Shown: positions 48,122 through 57,578, counted from the stretch's first letter. The stretch is 64,000 bases of DNA from Deltaproteobacteria bacterium (GCA_003973265.1 QNYZ01000061.1:38785-102784), one strand, 5' to 3'. The notes: generated by a model from the letters alone, not told the origin. Numbers and translations: made by a program.

Positions 48122-49357
48122 ATGAAGCGACGCGTGGTCATCACGGCCGCATCGGCAATAACGCCCATTGGACATGGCCATGATGATATCACCAAAAGCC
48201 TGACACAGGGCATATCCGGCGTCAAAAAAATAAGAAAAGACGACGTGTTGACCGACAAGGTGGATGCCGGGGTTTTCGGCACCGTCGATTACGACATTCC
48301 CTTTGATTTCGAGCGCCGATACCGCAAAACCATGGGACCGGTGGCATTTTACGCCTGCCAGGTGGCAAAGGAAGTCCTCGCGGCCTCCGGGCTTTCGCAA
48401 TCGTTTGTCACGTCGGGCCGCCTGGGCGTGGCCTTTGGATCCATTCATGGCAGCCCCACTGTCCAACGCAACATATACAAAAATTTCTATGCCCGGGATG
48501 GGGCCGGATATTCGTCGATCGGCGCAGTGGACTATCTCAAGTCCATGGTCCACACCACCGCGGTAAATATCACCCGCACATTCGGAATTACGGGCCGGGT
48601 TATCTCCTCGGGGACAGCCTGCACCACCAGTACCCAGTCCATCGGTTTCGGCTATGAGGCGGTGAAATTTGGCCTGGCCGATGCCATGCTGTGCGGGGGG
48701 GCAGACGAATACGACACCACCACGGTGGCCGTGTTTGATAATCTGCTCGCCTGTTCCACGGATTTCAACGACCGGCCCCATTTAACCCCCCGTCCCTTCG
48801 ACGTGGACCGTGACGGCCTGGTGGTGGGCGAAGGTGCGGCGGCGGTCATGCTGGAAACCCTGGACAGCGCCAAAAAACGCGGCGCTCCCATTCTCGGCGA
48901 AATCATCGGCTTTGCCTGTAATAACAACGGGGGCGATATGATTCTGCCCAATAAAGACGGGATGACCGCGGTAATCCGCCAGGGCCTGGAATGCGCCGAA
49001 ATTTCCCACGACGCGATTGACTATATCAGTGCCCATGCCACCGCCACGAAAATGGGCGACGCCATTGAATCTCAGGCCATCCGTGAAATTTTCGGAGACC
49101 GGCCGATGGTGACAGGACTGAAGAGCTATATGGGCCACACCATGGCCGCCTGTGGAGCCATTGAAACAGTGATGACCCTGTACATGATGGCCGACGGATT
49201 CGTGGCACCGACCCTGAACCTGGAGCAGGTGGACGACCGCTGCGCGGGTATCGGACATGTTACCGAGCTGCGGGAAACAGATATCCGGATTGCCCAGATT
49301 CAAAATTTCGCTTTTGGTGGCGTAAACACCGCTTTGATTATTCAACGCCCTGAATAA
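48122..49357 (+). CDS. beta-ketoacyl-ACP synthase (FabF-like, specialised)
   Basis: A 411-residue condensing enzyme with an intact triad: C167 in SSGTACTTSTQSI, H305 in SAHATATKMGD and H339 in SYMGHTMAACG, with K334 before it. The HATAT motif differs from the HGTGT/HGTST of FabF and most polyketide ketosynthases, which places it in a specialised subgroup similar to ketosynthases of aryl-polyene or ladderane-type clusters (by recollection). The C terminus NFAFGGVNTALIIQ is family-typical. It is tightly linked to the ACP gene upstream and an acyltransferase gene downstream. Confidence 0.9.
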   Translation: MKRRVVITAASAITPIGHGHDDITKSLTQGISGVKKIRKDDVLTDKVDAGVFGTVDYDIPFDFERRYRKTMGPVAFYACQVAKEVLAASGLSQSFVTSGRLGVAFGSIHGSPTVQRNIYKNFYARDGAGYSSIGAVDYLKSMVHTTAVNITRTFGITGRVISSGTACTTSTQSIGFGYEAVKFGLADAMLCGGADEYDTTTVAVFDNLLACSTDFNDRPHLTPRPFDVDRDGLVVGEGAAAVMLETLDSAKKRGAPILGEIIGFACNNNGGDMILPNKDGMTAVIRQGLECAEISHDAIDYISAHATATKMGDAIESQAIREIFGDRPMVTGLKSYMGHTMAACGAIETVMTLYMMADGFVAPTLNLEQVDDRCAGIGHVTELRETDIRIAQIQNFAFGGVNTALIIQRPE

Positions 49358-49392
49358 ACCCTCATGCCGCGCATTTTAGGTACGCATCATTC

Positions 49393-50175
49393 GTGATTAA
49401 ACGCACCGTTGACATTATTGCCACCCTTTTTCTCTGGATCTATTTCACCCTGGGACACCTGTTTTTCTTTTTGCCGGCCTATCTTCTGGCGGCATTTCTG
49501 GCCAAAGACAGGGAAAGGGCATTCCAGCATCTCAACCATCTTTTTTTCAGGGGATTTTTTGCGCTGGCCCAGATACTGATACCGGGGTTTACGTTAAAGA
49601 TTGATCCGGCCGTTACCCGGTTACACGGATCCGTGATCGTCTGTAATCATGTATCGTACTTTGACCCTATTTTACTGATCGCCTTGTTTAAACGACAAAA
49701 AACCATCGTTAAGAGTGACTTTTTCTCTTTTCCGTTTCTCGGATGGAACCTGAAATTATCCGGATACCTCCCCGCCACGGCAACCGGCAGCTATACGGAG
49801 CTGGTCTACAAGGGAATTTCATCCATGGCGGAGTATCTTTCCTCGGGAGGTAACCTTTTTGTCTTTCCCGAGGGAACCCGCCGACGCGACGGAAAAATGG
49901 GCCGCTTTAACAAGGGGGCTTTCAGCATTGCCCGCAAATGCCGGGCACCGGTCCAGGTAATTGAAATCCTTAATACCGACCGTCTGTTCTCACCGGGCCA
50001 TGCATTGCTGAACACCTGCATCGCCAATCGTGTTACCGTTATGCACAAGGGAGAAATCGACCTTTCCCGTGCTCAGAAGAAAATATCGACAAGGGAATTG
50101 ATACGCCAGACCCGCCGGATTTTTAAAAAGATGCCGTCGACGCCGGAAACCATACCCGACAATGACGCCAGATAA
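49393..50175 (+). CDS. 1-acyl-glycerol-3-phosphate acyltransferase-like protein
   Basis: A 260-residue membrane-associated acyltransferase of the PlsC family with GTG start. A hydrophobic N terminus (~8-35) is followed by the catalytic H86-x4-D91 (NHVSYFD) and FPEGTRRRDGKMGRFNKGA (158-176). It would move an acyl group, probably from the neighbouring ACP, to a glycerol-phosphate or other acceptor. It starts 36 nt after the ketosynthase gene and ends 10 nt before the radical SAM gene. Confidence 0.88.
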   Translation: MIKRTVDIIATLFLWIYFTLGHLFFFLPAYLLAAFLAKDRERAFQHLNHLFFRGFFALAQILIPGFTLKIDPAVTRLHGSVIVCNHVSYFDPILLIALFKRQKTIVKSDFFSFPFLGWNLKLSGYLPATATGSYTELVYKGISSMAEYLSSGGNLFVFPEGTRRRDGKMGRFNKGAFSIARKCRAPVQVIEILNTDRLFSPGHALLNTCIANRVTVMHKGEIDLSRAQKKISTRELIRQTRRIFKKMPSTPETIPDNDAR

Positions 50176-50184
50176 GGAAATGGA

Positions 50185-51738
50185 ATGCCGCCCGTAAATA
50201 TCCCCCAGGCAGCGGATTCACGCCGGCCATTGCAGATCTACCTGATTGCCCCCCGAACGCCGGACAGCTTCTGGAATATGCAGGGAACGCTGGACGCGGT
50301 GGGCGTCAAGGCACTAATGCCGTCCGTGGCGCTGTCCACCCTGATCAGCCTGACGCCGCCGGAAGTCACCGTTCAATACCATTACTGCGACGAGAATGTA
50401 TCGCCCATCGACTGGGAGCTTGCCTGCGACCTGGTCGCCATCTCCGGTTTTACACTGCATGCAAAAAGGATTGCCGAACTTTTTCGGAAATTTGGCGACC
50501 GGGGGATCCCCGTTGCCCTGGGCGGCGCCCTGGCCACCCTGGACACCGAGCTGGCCCGACCCATGGCTGACCACCTTTTTGTGGGTGAAGCTGAATATAC
50601 CTGGCCCGCGTTTTTAAAAGAATTTGCGGTAAACCGGGCCAGGCCTGTCTATATCCAGAAAAATTTTGTTGATATCAACGACAGTCCGCCGCCGGACTGG
50701 ACATTTATCAATGGTAAAAATTACCTGTACATGGCGGTCCAGACGGCAAGGGGATGCCCCAATCATTGTGATTTCTGTGACGCGGTTCGATTGATCGGCC
50801 ACAAACACCGCTGCAAGCCCATCGATCAGGTTATCACAGAGGTAAACAGCCTGTACAAAGCCGGATGTGAAGTGATCTTCTTTTCCGATGACAATTTCAT
50901 GGTCAGTCGGCGATATACAAAAAAGCTGCTGCAGCGCTTGATTGAATGGAACACGTCCCTTCCCCACCCGGTCCAGTTCGCCTGCCAGACCGATGTGCGA
51001 ATCACCGATAACGAGACATTGCTTCAGCTCATGGCCGATGCCCGTTTTTCTGCGGTCTTCCTCGGCATTGAGAGTCTGCGCAGAGAATGTCTGGAAGAGA
51101 TCAGCAAGGGACATCTTTATCGGCCGGACATGACCTCGCGTATCCGCCGGATGGCACACTATGGATTGCTGCCGTTTATCGGGCTCATCGTCGGGTTTGA
51201 TGCCGACGATGAAAACACCTTCGATGAAATTGAACTTTTCCTCAACGAAGCCGGTATCCCCACCGTATCCATCAGCGTACTCAATGCGCCGGAAGGCACC
51301 CCCCTGCACGAGCGACTGCTCTCTTCGGGCCGCATTGACGAACAGTTTGCCGGGGTATGGCACTTTTCAACCAATATCGTTCCGCTCAGCGGCAGCCGGA
51401 AAGAAATGCTGTCCCGGCACCGGCGGCTTTTCCTGCGGTTGTACGAGCCCCGCCACTTCGAATCCCGGACGCTCCGCTGGCTCCGGCAGGTCGGCTATTT
51501 TCCATCCATCTATATCCAAAAGCGGCGCCCCGGTGCCAACCTGCTCAAAATCGGGCGGATCATCCGGCATTACACCTTCCGTGTTCCCGCACCGGTCCGG
51601 CGGACATTTTTCAGTATCCTCTACCAGACCTTCCGCATTGACCCGCAGCTGGTTCGAAAAGCAATCACCATTATGACGCAATACTGCCACTACTACACCT
51701 TCGTCAGTGATAAAAGCTACCGGGGGGTGAAACATTAG
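50185..51738 (+). CDS. B12-binding-type radical SAM enzyme
   Basis: A 517-residue protein. Residues ~15-165 form a Rossmann-like cobalamin-binding domain (YLIAPRTPDSFW, DLVAISGFTLHAKR, VALGGALATL, FVGEAE). The radical SAM domain follows with C191-x3-C195-x2-C198 (CPNHCDFC) and FFSDDNF; the C-terminal ~130 residues match the DUF4070 type. Such enzymes methylate or rearrange unactivated carbons, for example in hopanoid and ladderane-candidate pathways. It lies between the acyltransferase and the flavoprotein genes and overlaps the probable start of the latter by 3 nt. Confidence 0.9.
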   Translation: MPPVNIPQAADSRRPLQIYLIAPRTPDSFWNMQGTLDAVGVKALMPSVALSTLISLTPPEVTVQYHYCDENVSPIDWELACDLVAISGFTLHAKRIAELFRKFGDRGIPVALGGALATLDTELARPMADHLFVGEAEYTWPAFLKEFAVNRARPVYIQKNFVDINDSPPPDWTFINGKNYLYMAVQTARGCPNHCDFCDAVRLIGHKHRCKPIDQVITEVNSLYKAGCEVIFFSDDNFMVSRRYTKKLLQRLIEWNTSLPHPVQFACQTDVRITDNETLLQLMADARFSAVFLGIESLRRECLEEISKGHLYRPDMTSRIRRMAHYGLLPFIGLIVGFDADDENTFDEIELFLNEAGIPTVSISVLNAPEGTPLHERLLSSGRIDEQFAGVWHFSTNIVPLSGSRKEMLSRHRRLFLRLYEPRHFESRTLRWLRQVGYFPSIYIQKRRPGANLLKIGRIIRHYTFRVPAPVRRTFFSILYQTFRIDPQLVRKAITIMTQYCHYYTFVSDKSYRGVKH

Positions 51739-53218
51739 CTCCGCCGGGAAAAAGCACCCGACTGTCATTATCGGTGGCGGAATTGGCGGGTTGAGCATGG
51801 GGATTATCCTGGCCACACTCGGATACCCGGTCACCCTCATCGAAAAAAACAGGCAGGTCGGCGGAATGATGCGCAGCTATACCCGCGACGGTATTGATTG
51901 TGATATCGGTATCCATTACCTCGGCGCCCTGGCCAAGGGCCAGGTATTGCGAAGGTGCTTTGATTTTATGGGCGTGACCGACGACATCCCCCTGGAGCGG
52001 ATGGGAACGGGCGGCATCATTGACCGGTATGTCATCCGTCACCCGGAAAACGGCCCGGATGTGTTTGATCTTCCCGAAGGATTCGGGGCCTATGCCGAGA
52101 ATCTGAAGATCGCGTTTCCCGGGGAAGCCGGTGCGATTGACGCGTTTATGACACTCCTGCGCCGTTCGGCCAGCCAGCTGCACGACCTGACGTTTCTATA
52201 TGATGACCTGTCCACAGATATACTGATCGACCAGGCAGAGCCGCTGAAGGATGTGTTTGACCGACTGGGATGTTCCAGGGGCTTGCGGGCAATCATCGGT
52301 GTACCGGCATACTGGATCGGTGTGCCGGCCGATCGCTGCCCACTCTTTTATCATAACATGACCCTGGCCAGTTATCTTTTTTCGGCCTGGCGCCTGGCTG
52401 GATCCGGCACACAAATGACCGGCGTCTTTGCCAGCCGCTTTCAGTCCCTGGGAGGCAAGATTATCACGGGACGTAAAGCCGACCACATCCAGGTGAAAGG
52501 CGGGCAGGTATCAGCCGTCCGACTCGATGACGGAAAAACGATCCCGGCCGGCCAGATCATCTCCACGGTTCATCCAAAAATGCTGATCCGGATGCTGGAC
52601 GATCGCACAGTAAAGCCCTCTTATCGACGCCGTATTCAACATTTGAAAGATACACCCGGTTTTTTCTGCGTGCAGGCCAGGGTCGATGCCGGACGTCATG
52701 GGGAAATCCCGCACAACCTGTTTCACCTCGACATGAAACCTGGACGTGCCGGTATAAATTCGATATTTATCCAACTTCGACGAACCGGTCAGCCTCAATG
52801 GAACCGGCTGACACTCATCGGAAACGGAAGGTCCCGGCTCTGGGCCCCCTGGAGCGATACGACAAGTGGCCGGCGGGGCGATCAATACCTGGAAACAAAA
52901 CAGCGGGAGGCCGATAAAATGATCGCCCGGATATCAGGCGCCCTCGGCCCCTTTAAATCGCTCAAACTGCTGGACACGTACACGCCCCTGACCATCCGTG
53001 ACTGGGTAAACAGTCCCGGGGGCTCGGCCTATGGGGCCATGAAGTCGAGCGATCAGCTCCTGTCCACGGCCCTGTTGAACCGCACGGCGATAAACGGCCT
53101 TTACCTGGCCGGTCAAAGCGTCTTGGCACCGGGCGCTATGGGCACCATCCTCGGCTCTTTTGTGACCGCTAAATTTATTCTGGGCCCCAAACGATTTAAA
53201 CAGCGCGTTGCGTTGTAA
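51734..53218 (+). CDS. phytoene desaturase/carotenoid isomerase-like flavoprotein, probable AUU start
   Basis: About 494 residues. The FAD-binding strand TVIIGGGIGGLSMG needs a start before 51761, yet the frame has a TGA at 51728 and no ATG, GTG or TTG until 51791, which would cut the FAD site in half. The only plausible codon is ATT at 51734, preceded by GGGGGGTGA and overlapping the TAG of the radical SAM gene. The rest is CrtI/CrtH-like: DIGIHYLGAL, VISTVHPKML-type strand and YLAGQSVLAPGAMGTILGSF. It could desaturate, saturate or isomerise an acyl or polyene chain made by the neighbouring enzymes. Confidence 0.8.
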   Translation: MSSAGKKHPTVIIGGGIGGLSMGIILATLGYPVTLIEKNRQVGGMMRSYTRDGIDCDIGIHYLGALAKGQVLRRCFDFMGVTDDIPLERMGTGGIIDRYVIRHPENGPDVFDLPEGFGAYAENLKIAFPGEAGAIDAFMTLLRRSASQLHDLTFLYDDLSTDILIDQAEPLKDVFDRLGCSRGLRAIIGVPAYWIGVPADRCPLFYHNMTLASYLFSAWRLAGSGTQMTGVFASRFQSLGGKIITGRKADHIQVKGGQVSAVRLDDGKTIPAGQIISTVHPKMLIRMLDDRTVKPSYRRRIQHLKDTPGFFCVQARVDAGRHGEIPHNLFHLDMKPGRAGINSIFIQLRRTGQPQWNRLTLIGNGRSRLWAPWSDTTSGRRGDQYLETKQREADKMIARISGALGPFKSLKLLDTYTPLTIRDWVNSPGGSAYGAMKSSDQLLSTALLNRTAINGLYLAGQSVLAPGAMGTILGSFVTAKFILGPKRFKQRVAL

Positions 53219-53543
53219 ATTATCAAACAGGTTTTCAATATCGAATCCTATTCACGGCTGCCCCGAATGAATAAGGCTCAAGCTTTGCGCCCCATAAAAT
53301 AAAACTTATCCCGGTTGAATTCGATTAGCGCTCTGTCTTTACGTTGTATCATAGCCATTGATCCGAAAAAGGACAGACCGGCTTCATTGAATCGTCCAGC
53401 GACGGCCATCATGCGCATCCTGTCTCTTTTTTCGGCCATTTGTCGCAAACAGATGGCCGGAGCACTTGTTTTTATGCACAATCCTCCTGAAGTTAATCGT
53501 ATCTTAGAGAAAATAATGGCCGGCCGGGCAAAAGGAGGGTCGA
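53219..53543. other. intergenic, possible tiny gene
   Basis: A 325-nt gap. A minus-strand frame at 53278-53439 would encode 53 residues (MAEKRDRMRMMAVAGRFNEA...) with protein-like composition, but it has no ribosome-binding site and no family I recognise, so it is not called. Nothing else was seen. Confidence 0.35.
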
Positions 53544-53810
53544 ATGAAAAACCGGGACATGTATCAAAGGGCAAGAAAACGGGTAAAAAAACGACTGGGA
53601 TTCTATCTCCATCTGGCAATCTACGTTACCGTCAACTTTCTCCTGATCGCAACCAATTTGAGCACTACAGCAGACTGCCTCTGGGCGAAATGGCCGCTGA
53701 TGGGATGGGGAATCGGCCTCTTCTTTCATGGGGCGGGTGTCTTTCTTTTTTCGGAAAAATCACATATCATCCAAAAAATGATCGAAAATGAGATGGAAAA
53801 GGACATTTAA
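53544..53810 (+). CDS. 2TM-domain protein
   Basis: An 88-residue protein with a basic N terminus (MYQRARKRVKKRLGFYLHL) and two helices (~20-38 and ~50-68), matching the small 2TM family often encoded beside LytS/LytTR systems. AGGAGGG lies 4 nt before the ATG. It ends 3 nt before the sensor kinase gene, so it is probably a membrane partner of the kinase. Confidence 0.85.
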   Translation: MKNRDMYQRARKRVKKRLGFYLHLAIYVTVNFLLIATNLSTTADCLWAKWPLMGWGIGLFFHGAGVFLFSEKSHIIQKMIENEMEKDI

Positions 53811-53813
53811 TAC

Positions 53814-54887
53814 ATGCCCCGATTCCAGGACAATACCCGGATTACACGGCGGCATCTCGTCCGCACGTTGGGATACACCCTCCTGATCAACACGTTTATC
53901 GCCGCCTTCCTGACCCTGATCGGTTTCAGTGGGGGGCGATTTTGGAATATTTTCCTATTTTCACAGTGTATCGGGCTGTCAATTTGTACCGGCACCCTGA
54001 TTGTCAGCCGGTTTTTTTCTGTCTCCGGCCCGCTGGTACAGGCATTGACATATTTTGGCGGTATATTCATCGGTGCCATGGGTGGCACCTTGCTGGGATC
54101 TCTCTTAAGCGGCATTCCGCGCCTCTCTTTCTTCGAGGATTACAAAACCCTGGGGCAAGTGCTCTATTTAGGGCTCGTCTTCGGGTCGATCATCGCCTAT
54201 TTTTTTACCACCCGGGAACGATTAACCGAAGTGAACGCGCAGCTTCAGGAAGAACGTATCAAACGGATTATCGGAGAAAAGGCGGCTATTGAAGCCGACC
54301 TGAAACGCCTTCAGGCCCAGGTGGAACCCCACTTTCTGTTCAATACGCTTTCCAATATCCTGAGCCTGATCGATACCGACCCTGCCGCCGGAAAAACGAT
54401 GCTGGAAAATCTGACTAGTTATCTGAGAATTTCATTGGACCGCACCCGGCGAAAGGCCGGCACCATCGGCCAGGAAATAGCGATGATCCGTAACTACATG
54501 GATATTTATAAAACCAGAATGGGAAACCGGTTCCGTTACCGAATTGACGTTGCCGGGGAGATATCCGACCTGCCATTTCCGCCCATGCTGATCCAGCCGC
54601 TGGTTGAAAACGCCATCCGGCACGGGCTGGAGCCTAAAATCAAGGGAGGTGAAATCCATATCGCTGTCGCGGCATCGGAAAAATCGATTCGGTTTAAAGT
54701 CTCCGATACCGGGACAGGAATGCCCGCCCGCACCGGTAGCGGCGTGGGGCTGGCCAACATCAAAAACCGTCTGGTTGCATTGTATGGAAATCGTGGTAAG
54801 CTGACCCTTCAGGAAAATCACCCCTCCGGATTCACCGCTATTATTGAGGTGCCCCATGCCGCCGATTCGCGCCATCATCGCCGATGA
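53814..54887 (+). CDS. LytS/YehU-type sensor histidine kinase
   Basis: A 357-residue kinase with four hydrophobic helices (~18-40, ~44-65, ~78-100, ~113-132), a short coiled linker, and the His_kinase domain with H173 in EPHFLFNTLSNIL, followed by an HATPase domain (PPMLIQPLVENAIRHGLEP, GTGMPARTGSGVGLANIKNRL). It lacks a large periplasmic sensor. The 2TM protein may supply the signal. The response-regulator gene overlaps its 3' end. Confidence 0.92.
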   Translation: MPRFQDNTRITRRHLVRTLGYTLLINTFIAAFLTLIGFSGGRFWNIFLFSQCIGLSICTGTLIVSRFFSVSGPLVQALTYFGGIFIGAMGGTLLGSLLSGIPRLSFFEDYKTLGQVLYLGLVFGSIIAYFFTTRERLTEVNAQLQEERIKRIIGEKAAIEADLKRLQAQVEPHFLFNTLSNILSLIDTDPAAGKTMLENLTSYLRISLDRTRRKAGTIGQEIAMIRNYMDIYKTRMGNRFRYRIDVAGEISDLPFPPMLIQPLVENAIRHGLEPKIKGGEIHIAVAASEKSIRFKVSDTGTGMPARTGSGVGLANIKNRLVALYGNRGKLTLQENHPSGFTAIIEVPHAADSRHHRR

Positions 54888-55623
54888 CGAAAAACCCTTG
54901 CGGGATTATTTAAAACGACAACTGGAAAAAACCTGGCCGGAGCTCGAGATCCTGGCCGAGGCTGAAAATGGCCGGCAAGCCCTGTCATTGATCACCTCAA
55001 CGCACCCGGATATCGCTTTTCTCGATATTCGCATGCCCGGTCTGTCTGGAATCGATGTGGCCGCCGGTACGTCCGACCGGTGCCGGATCGTGTTTGTCAC
55101 CGCGTATGACCAGTATGCCGTTGATGCGTTTGAAAGATCCGCCATCGACTATCTGCTGAAACCGGTAACCACCGCCCGTCTTGAAAAAACCGTTACCCGG
55201 TTAAAGGCGTCTCTGAACACGGCCCTGCCGTCGAACCATGAATTATCTAAAATCCTTACGGCCCTGACCCGATCCGGAAAGAAAAACGAGCCCGCGCAAT
55301 ACCTGAACTGGATCCGTGTTCAGTACCGCGACGGTATCCGCCTGATCCCGGTGGGTGACGTATGCTATTTTAAAGCCAGCGATAAGTATACCATTGTCCG
55401 AACCCGGGACCACGAAGCCTTGATCCGTAAAACGGTCGCCGCCCTGGCACGGGAACTTGATCCATCCATCTTCTGGCAGATTCATCGAGGCACCATCGTC
55501 AATGTCACCTGTATCGACAAAGTCAGCCGGACAACCACCGGCAAACGGATACTCAAACTCAAATGCCCACCCGAAACCCTGACCATCAGCCGCACCTACG
55601 CCCATCTTTTTAAGCAGATGTAA
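54856..55623 (+). CDS. LytTR-family response regulator
   Basis: A 255-residue regulator: receiver domain with D-D-E at the N terminus and phospho-acceptor in IAFLDIRMPG, lysine in LLKPV, and a C-terminal LytTR DNA-binding domain (~150-255, RDGIRLIPVGDVCYFKASDKYT, FWQIHRGTIVNV). The start at 54856 is preceded by GAGGTG and overlaps the kinase gene by 32 nt. Targets are unknown; the YitT gene follows 113 nt later. Confidence 0.92.
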   Translation: MPPIRAIIADDEKPLRDYLKRQLEKTWPELEILAEAENGRQALSLITSTHPDIAFLDIRMPGLSGIDVAAGTSDRCRIVFVTAYDQYAVDAFERSAIDYLLKPVTTARLEKTVTRLKASLNTALPSNHELSKILTALTRSGKKNEPAQYLNWIRVQYRDGIRLIPVGDVCYFKASDKYTIVRTRDHEALIRKTVAALARELDPSIFWQIHRGTIVNVTCIDKVSRTTTGKRILKLKCPPETLTISRTYAHLFKQM

Positions 55624-55736
55624 AAAACTTTCCCGTTGGGGTTGTATTTCACCATTTTGCAATTACTATTGCCGCTCCGGATAATGTTTCCGGAATATAA
55701 AATCGCTGTTTTATTAAAAAATCGGGATGCATCACG

Positions 55737-56600
55737 ATGAACAAGATTAATGAAAACCGGTTCTATTCGGTACTCTGGAACCTGCTTCTGCTTGCCGCCG
55801 GCGGGAGCCTGGTGGCGATCGGCATCAAATCGATTGCCATTCCCCACGGCTTTATCAGCGGCGGGTTCTCCGGCCTGAGTCTGTTGATTTACTACGTTTT
55901 TGGCGGGTTACCCCCGGGGATGTGGAATATGGCCTTGAATATTCCCCTTTTTATCCTCGGGTTGATTTTCCTGAGCCGTCGTTTTCTTCTTTACAGCCTC
56001 TTCGGCATGCTGGTCGTGGCCTTTACCATCGACTGGATCCCGTTTCAGATTCCAATCCACGATCACCTCCTGGCTGCCCTGGCCAGTGGTGCTTGCATCG
56101 GTGCCGGCGCCGGGATTTATCTTCATTCTCTCGGATCCGTGGGCGGGTCCGATATCATTGCCATCATTTTAAACAAAAAATGGAACATGCGGATCGGCCA
56201 GTTCTTTTTCTATTTCAACCTGGTGCTTTTCAGCCTGAGCCTCGCGTTTCTCGACCTTGACCTGATTCTCTACTCACTGCTGCTTACTTTCGTTATTTCC
56301 CAGGTTACGGACTACTTCTTAAGTGTCTTTAACCAGCGAAAGCTGGTCTTTATCATCTCGGAGATGTCTGATGCCATTGCCGCAGAGATAATCAAAAAGC
56401 TGCAGCGCGGGGCCACGTTCCTGCACGGCCAGGGCGCCTATTCGGGCAGGGACAAAAAACTGGTGATGACCGTGGTGAACAATTACCAGCTGAAACGACT
56501 GGAGGCGCTGGTCTTTGGCATGGATGACAAGGCCTTCTTCATTACCGAGAATACCTTCAGCGTTCTCGGATCCGGTTTTTCCCGCCGGAAAGTTTATTGA
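55737..56600 (+). CDS. YitT-family membrane protein
   Basis: A 287-residue protein with five to six helices (~15-185) and a cytoplasmic DUF2179 domain at the C terminus (LVFIISEMSDAIAAEIIKKLQRGATFLHGQGAYSG and VVNNYQLKRLEALV). The SGGFSGLSLLIYY and GSVGGSDIIAIILNKK segments are family-typical. The substrate and role of YitT proteins are not established. Confidence 0.9.
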   Translation: MNKINENRFYSVLWNLLLLAAGGSLVAIGIKSIAIPHGFISGGFSGLSLLIYYVFGGLPPGMWNMALNIPLFILGLIFLSRRFLLYSLFGMLVVAFTIDWIPFQIPIHDHLLAALASGACIGAGAGIYLHSLGSVGGSDIIAIILNKKWNMRIGQFFFYFNLVLFSLSLAFLDLDLILYSLLLTFVISQVTDYFLSVFNQRKLVFIISEMSDAIAAEIIKKLQRGATFLHGQGAYSGRDKKLVMTVVNNYQLKRLEALVFGMDDKAFFITENTFSVLGSGFSRRKVY

Positions 56601-56711
56601 CAAGCGAGGGTTGGTGTTTTCGCGCGATTGGTGTAAAGTTAGATATCATTATTTGATCGGGATCGCTGCGGCGATATTTCGATCATCCTGAATCGGAGTA
56701 TTCAGACCCCC

Positions 56712-57578
56712 ATGCAATATGCGATCATTGCCAATCCAAAATCCGGTGGATTGACCGCAGACCAGAAAATGATGCGGCTAAGTTCAGCGTCACGGATACT
56801 CAACGCCCCCGTTCACGGCCTGGATACCACTTCGGCCGGAGAACTGGCCGCCTGTGCCGTTGCGCTGAACAAACGGTGCGATGTACTGGTCGTTGCCGGG
56901 GGCGACGGCACTTTGTCGGATATTATCAATGCCGTCTACCCCGACCGGCTCTCTCTGGCCTACCTTCCCTTCGGCACGGGGAATGCGATCCGCCGGACGC
57001 TGGCGTACCGGGGCGGGATCGACGCTATTGCCCGGCGCATCCGCAACGGCCGGCCGCACCACTATGATCTCGTTTGGTGCGATAGAAAACGGCTGAGCTT
57101 CCTGGCGTCCGTCGGCATTGACGGCGCGACCGTCAAGTTGTGGACCCGATACCGGCAGCGGGGCTATTCTCCCCTGAAAGCCTATTTTATGGCGTCTACC
57201 CGGGCCTGGCTGGGGGCATACCGGCCGGGCCGCATCCACCTGGCGATTGACCAGACTCAAATCACCATCAACAAACTCCTCAGCCTGGTGGTCGTCCCGC
57301 AACCTTTTTTCGGCCTGGGAATGAAAGTCGCTCCCAACGCCGAATGGGGCGACGGCCGCCTCCATGTCTGCGGCATCCCTTCCGGGTGGAGGATTGCGGC
57401 CCTGGCCATCGCCACGTCGTTTACCATCGGCAACCGGGCCGGAATCCATCGCTCCGGCTGCAAGGCCGTTGTACAATCTGAAAAACCGCTTGTATTGCAG
57501 GTTGATGGTGATCCGGGATGGACGAGTGAGGTGTTTTCGTTTGAAGTGCTTCCGCAAGTTTTACAGATGCAGCACTGA
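56712..57578 (+). CDS. diacylglycerol kinase-like lipid kinase
   Basis: A 288-residue protein of the DAGK/YegS catalytic family: IIANPKSGG at the N terminus, VVAGGDGTLSDIINAV (nucleotide-binding GGDGT), LPFGTGNAIRRTL and a C-terminal VQSEKPLVLQVDGDPG. It phosphorylates diacylglycerol or another lipid alcohol such as a sphingoid base. It lies within a lipid-related neighbourhood, just before the convergent cyclopropane synthase gene. Confidence 0.88.
   Translation: MQYAIIANPKSGGLTADQKMMRLSSASRILNAPVHGLDTTSAGELAACAVALNKRCDVLVVAGGDGTLSDIINAVYPDRLSLAYLPFGTGNAIRRTLAYRGGIDAIARRIRNGRPHHYDLVWCDRKRLSFLASVGIDGATVKLWTRYRQRGYSPLKAYFMASTRAWLGAYRPGRIHLAIDQTQITINKLLSLVVVPQPFFGLGMKVAPNAEWGDGRLHVCGIPSGWRIAALAIATSFTIGNRAGIHRSGCKAVVQSEKPLVLQVDGDPGWTSEVFSFEVLPQVLQMQH

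Noticed and set aside
53278..53439. 53-residue minus-strand frame (MAEKRDRMRMM...)
   Set aside because: Composition is protein-like, but no start signal or family match could be seen; kept only as a note in the gap entry.
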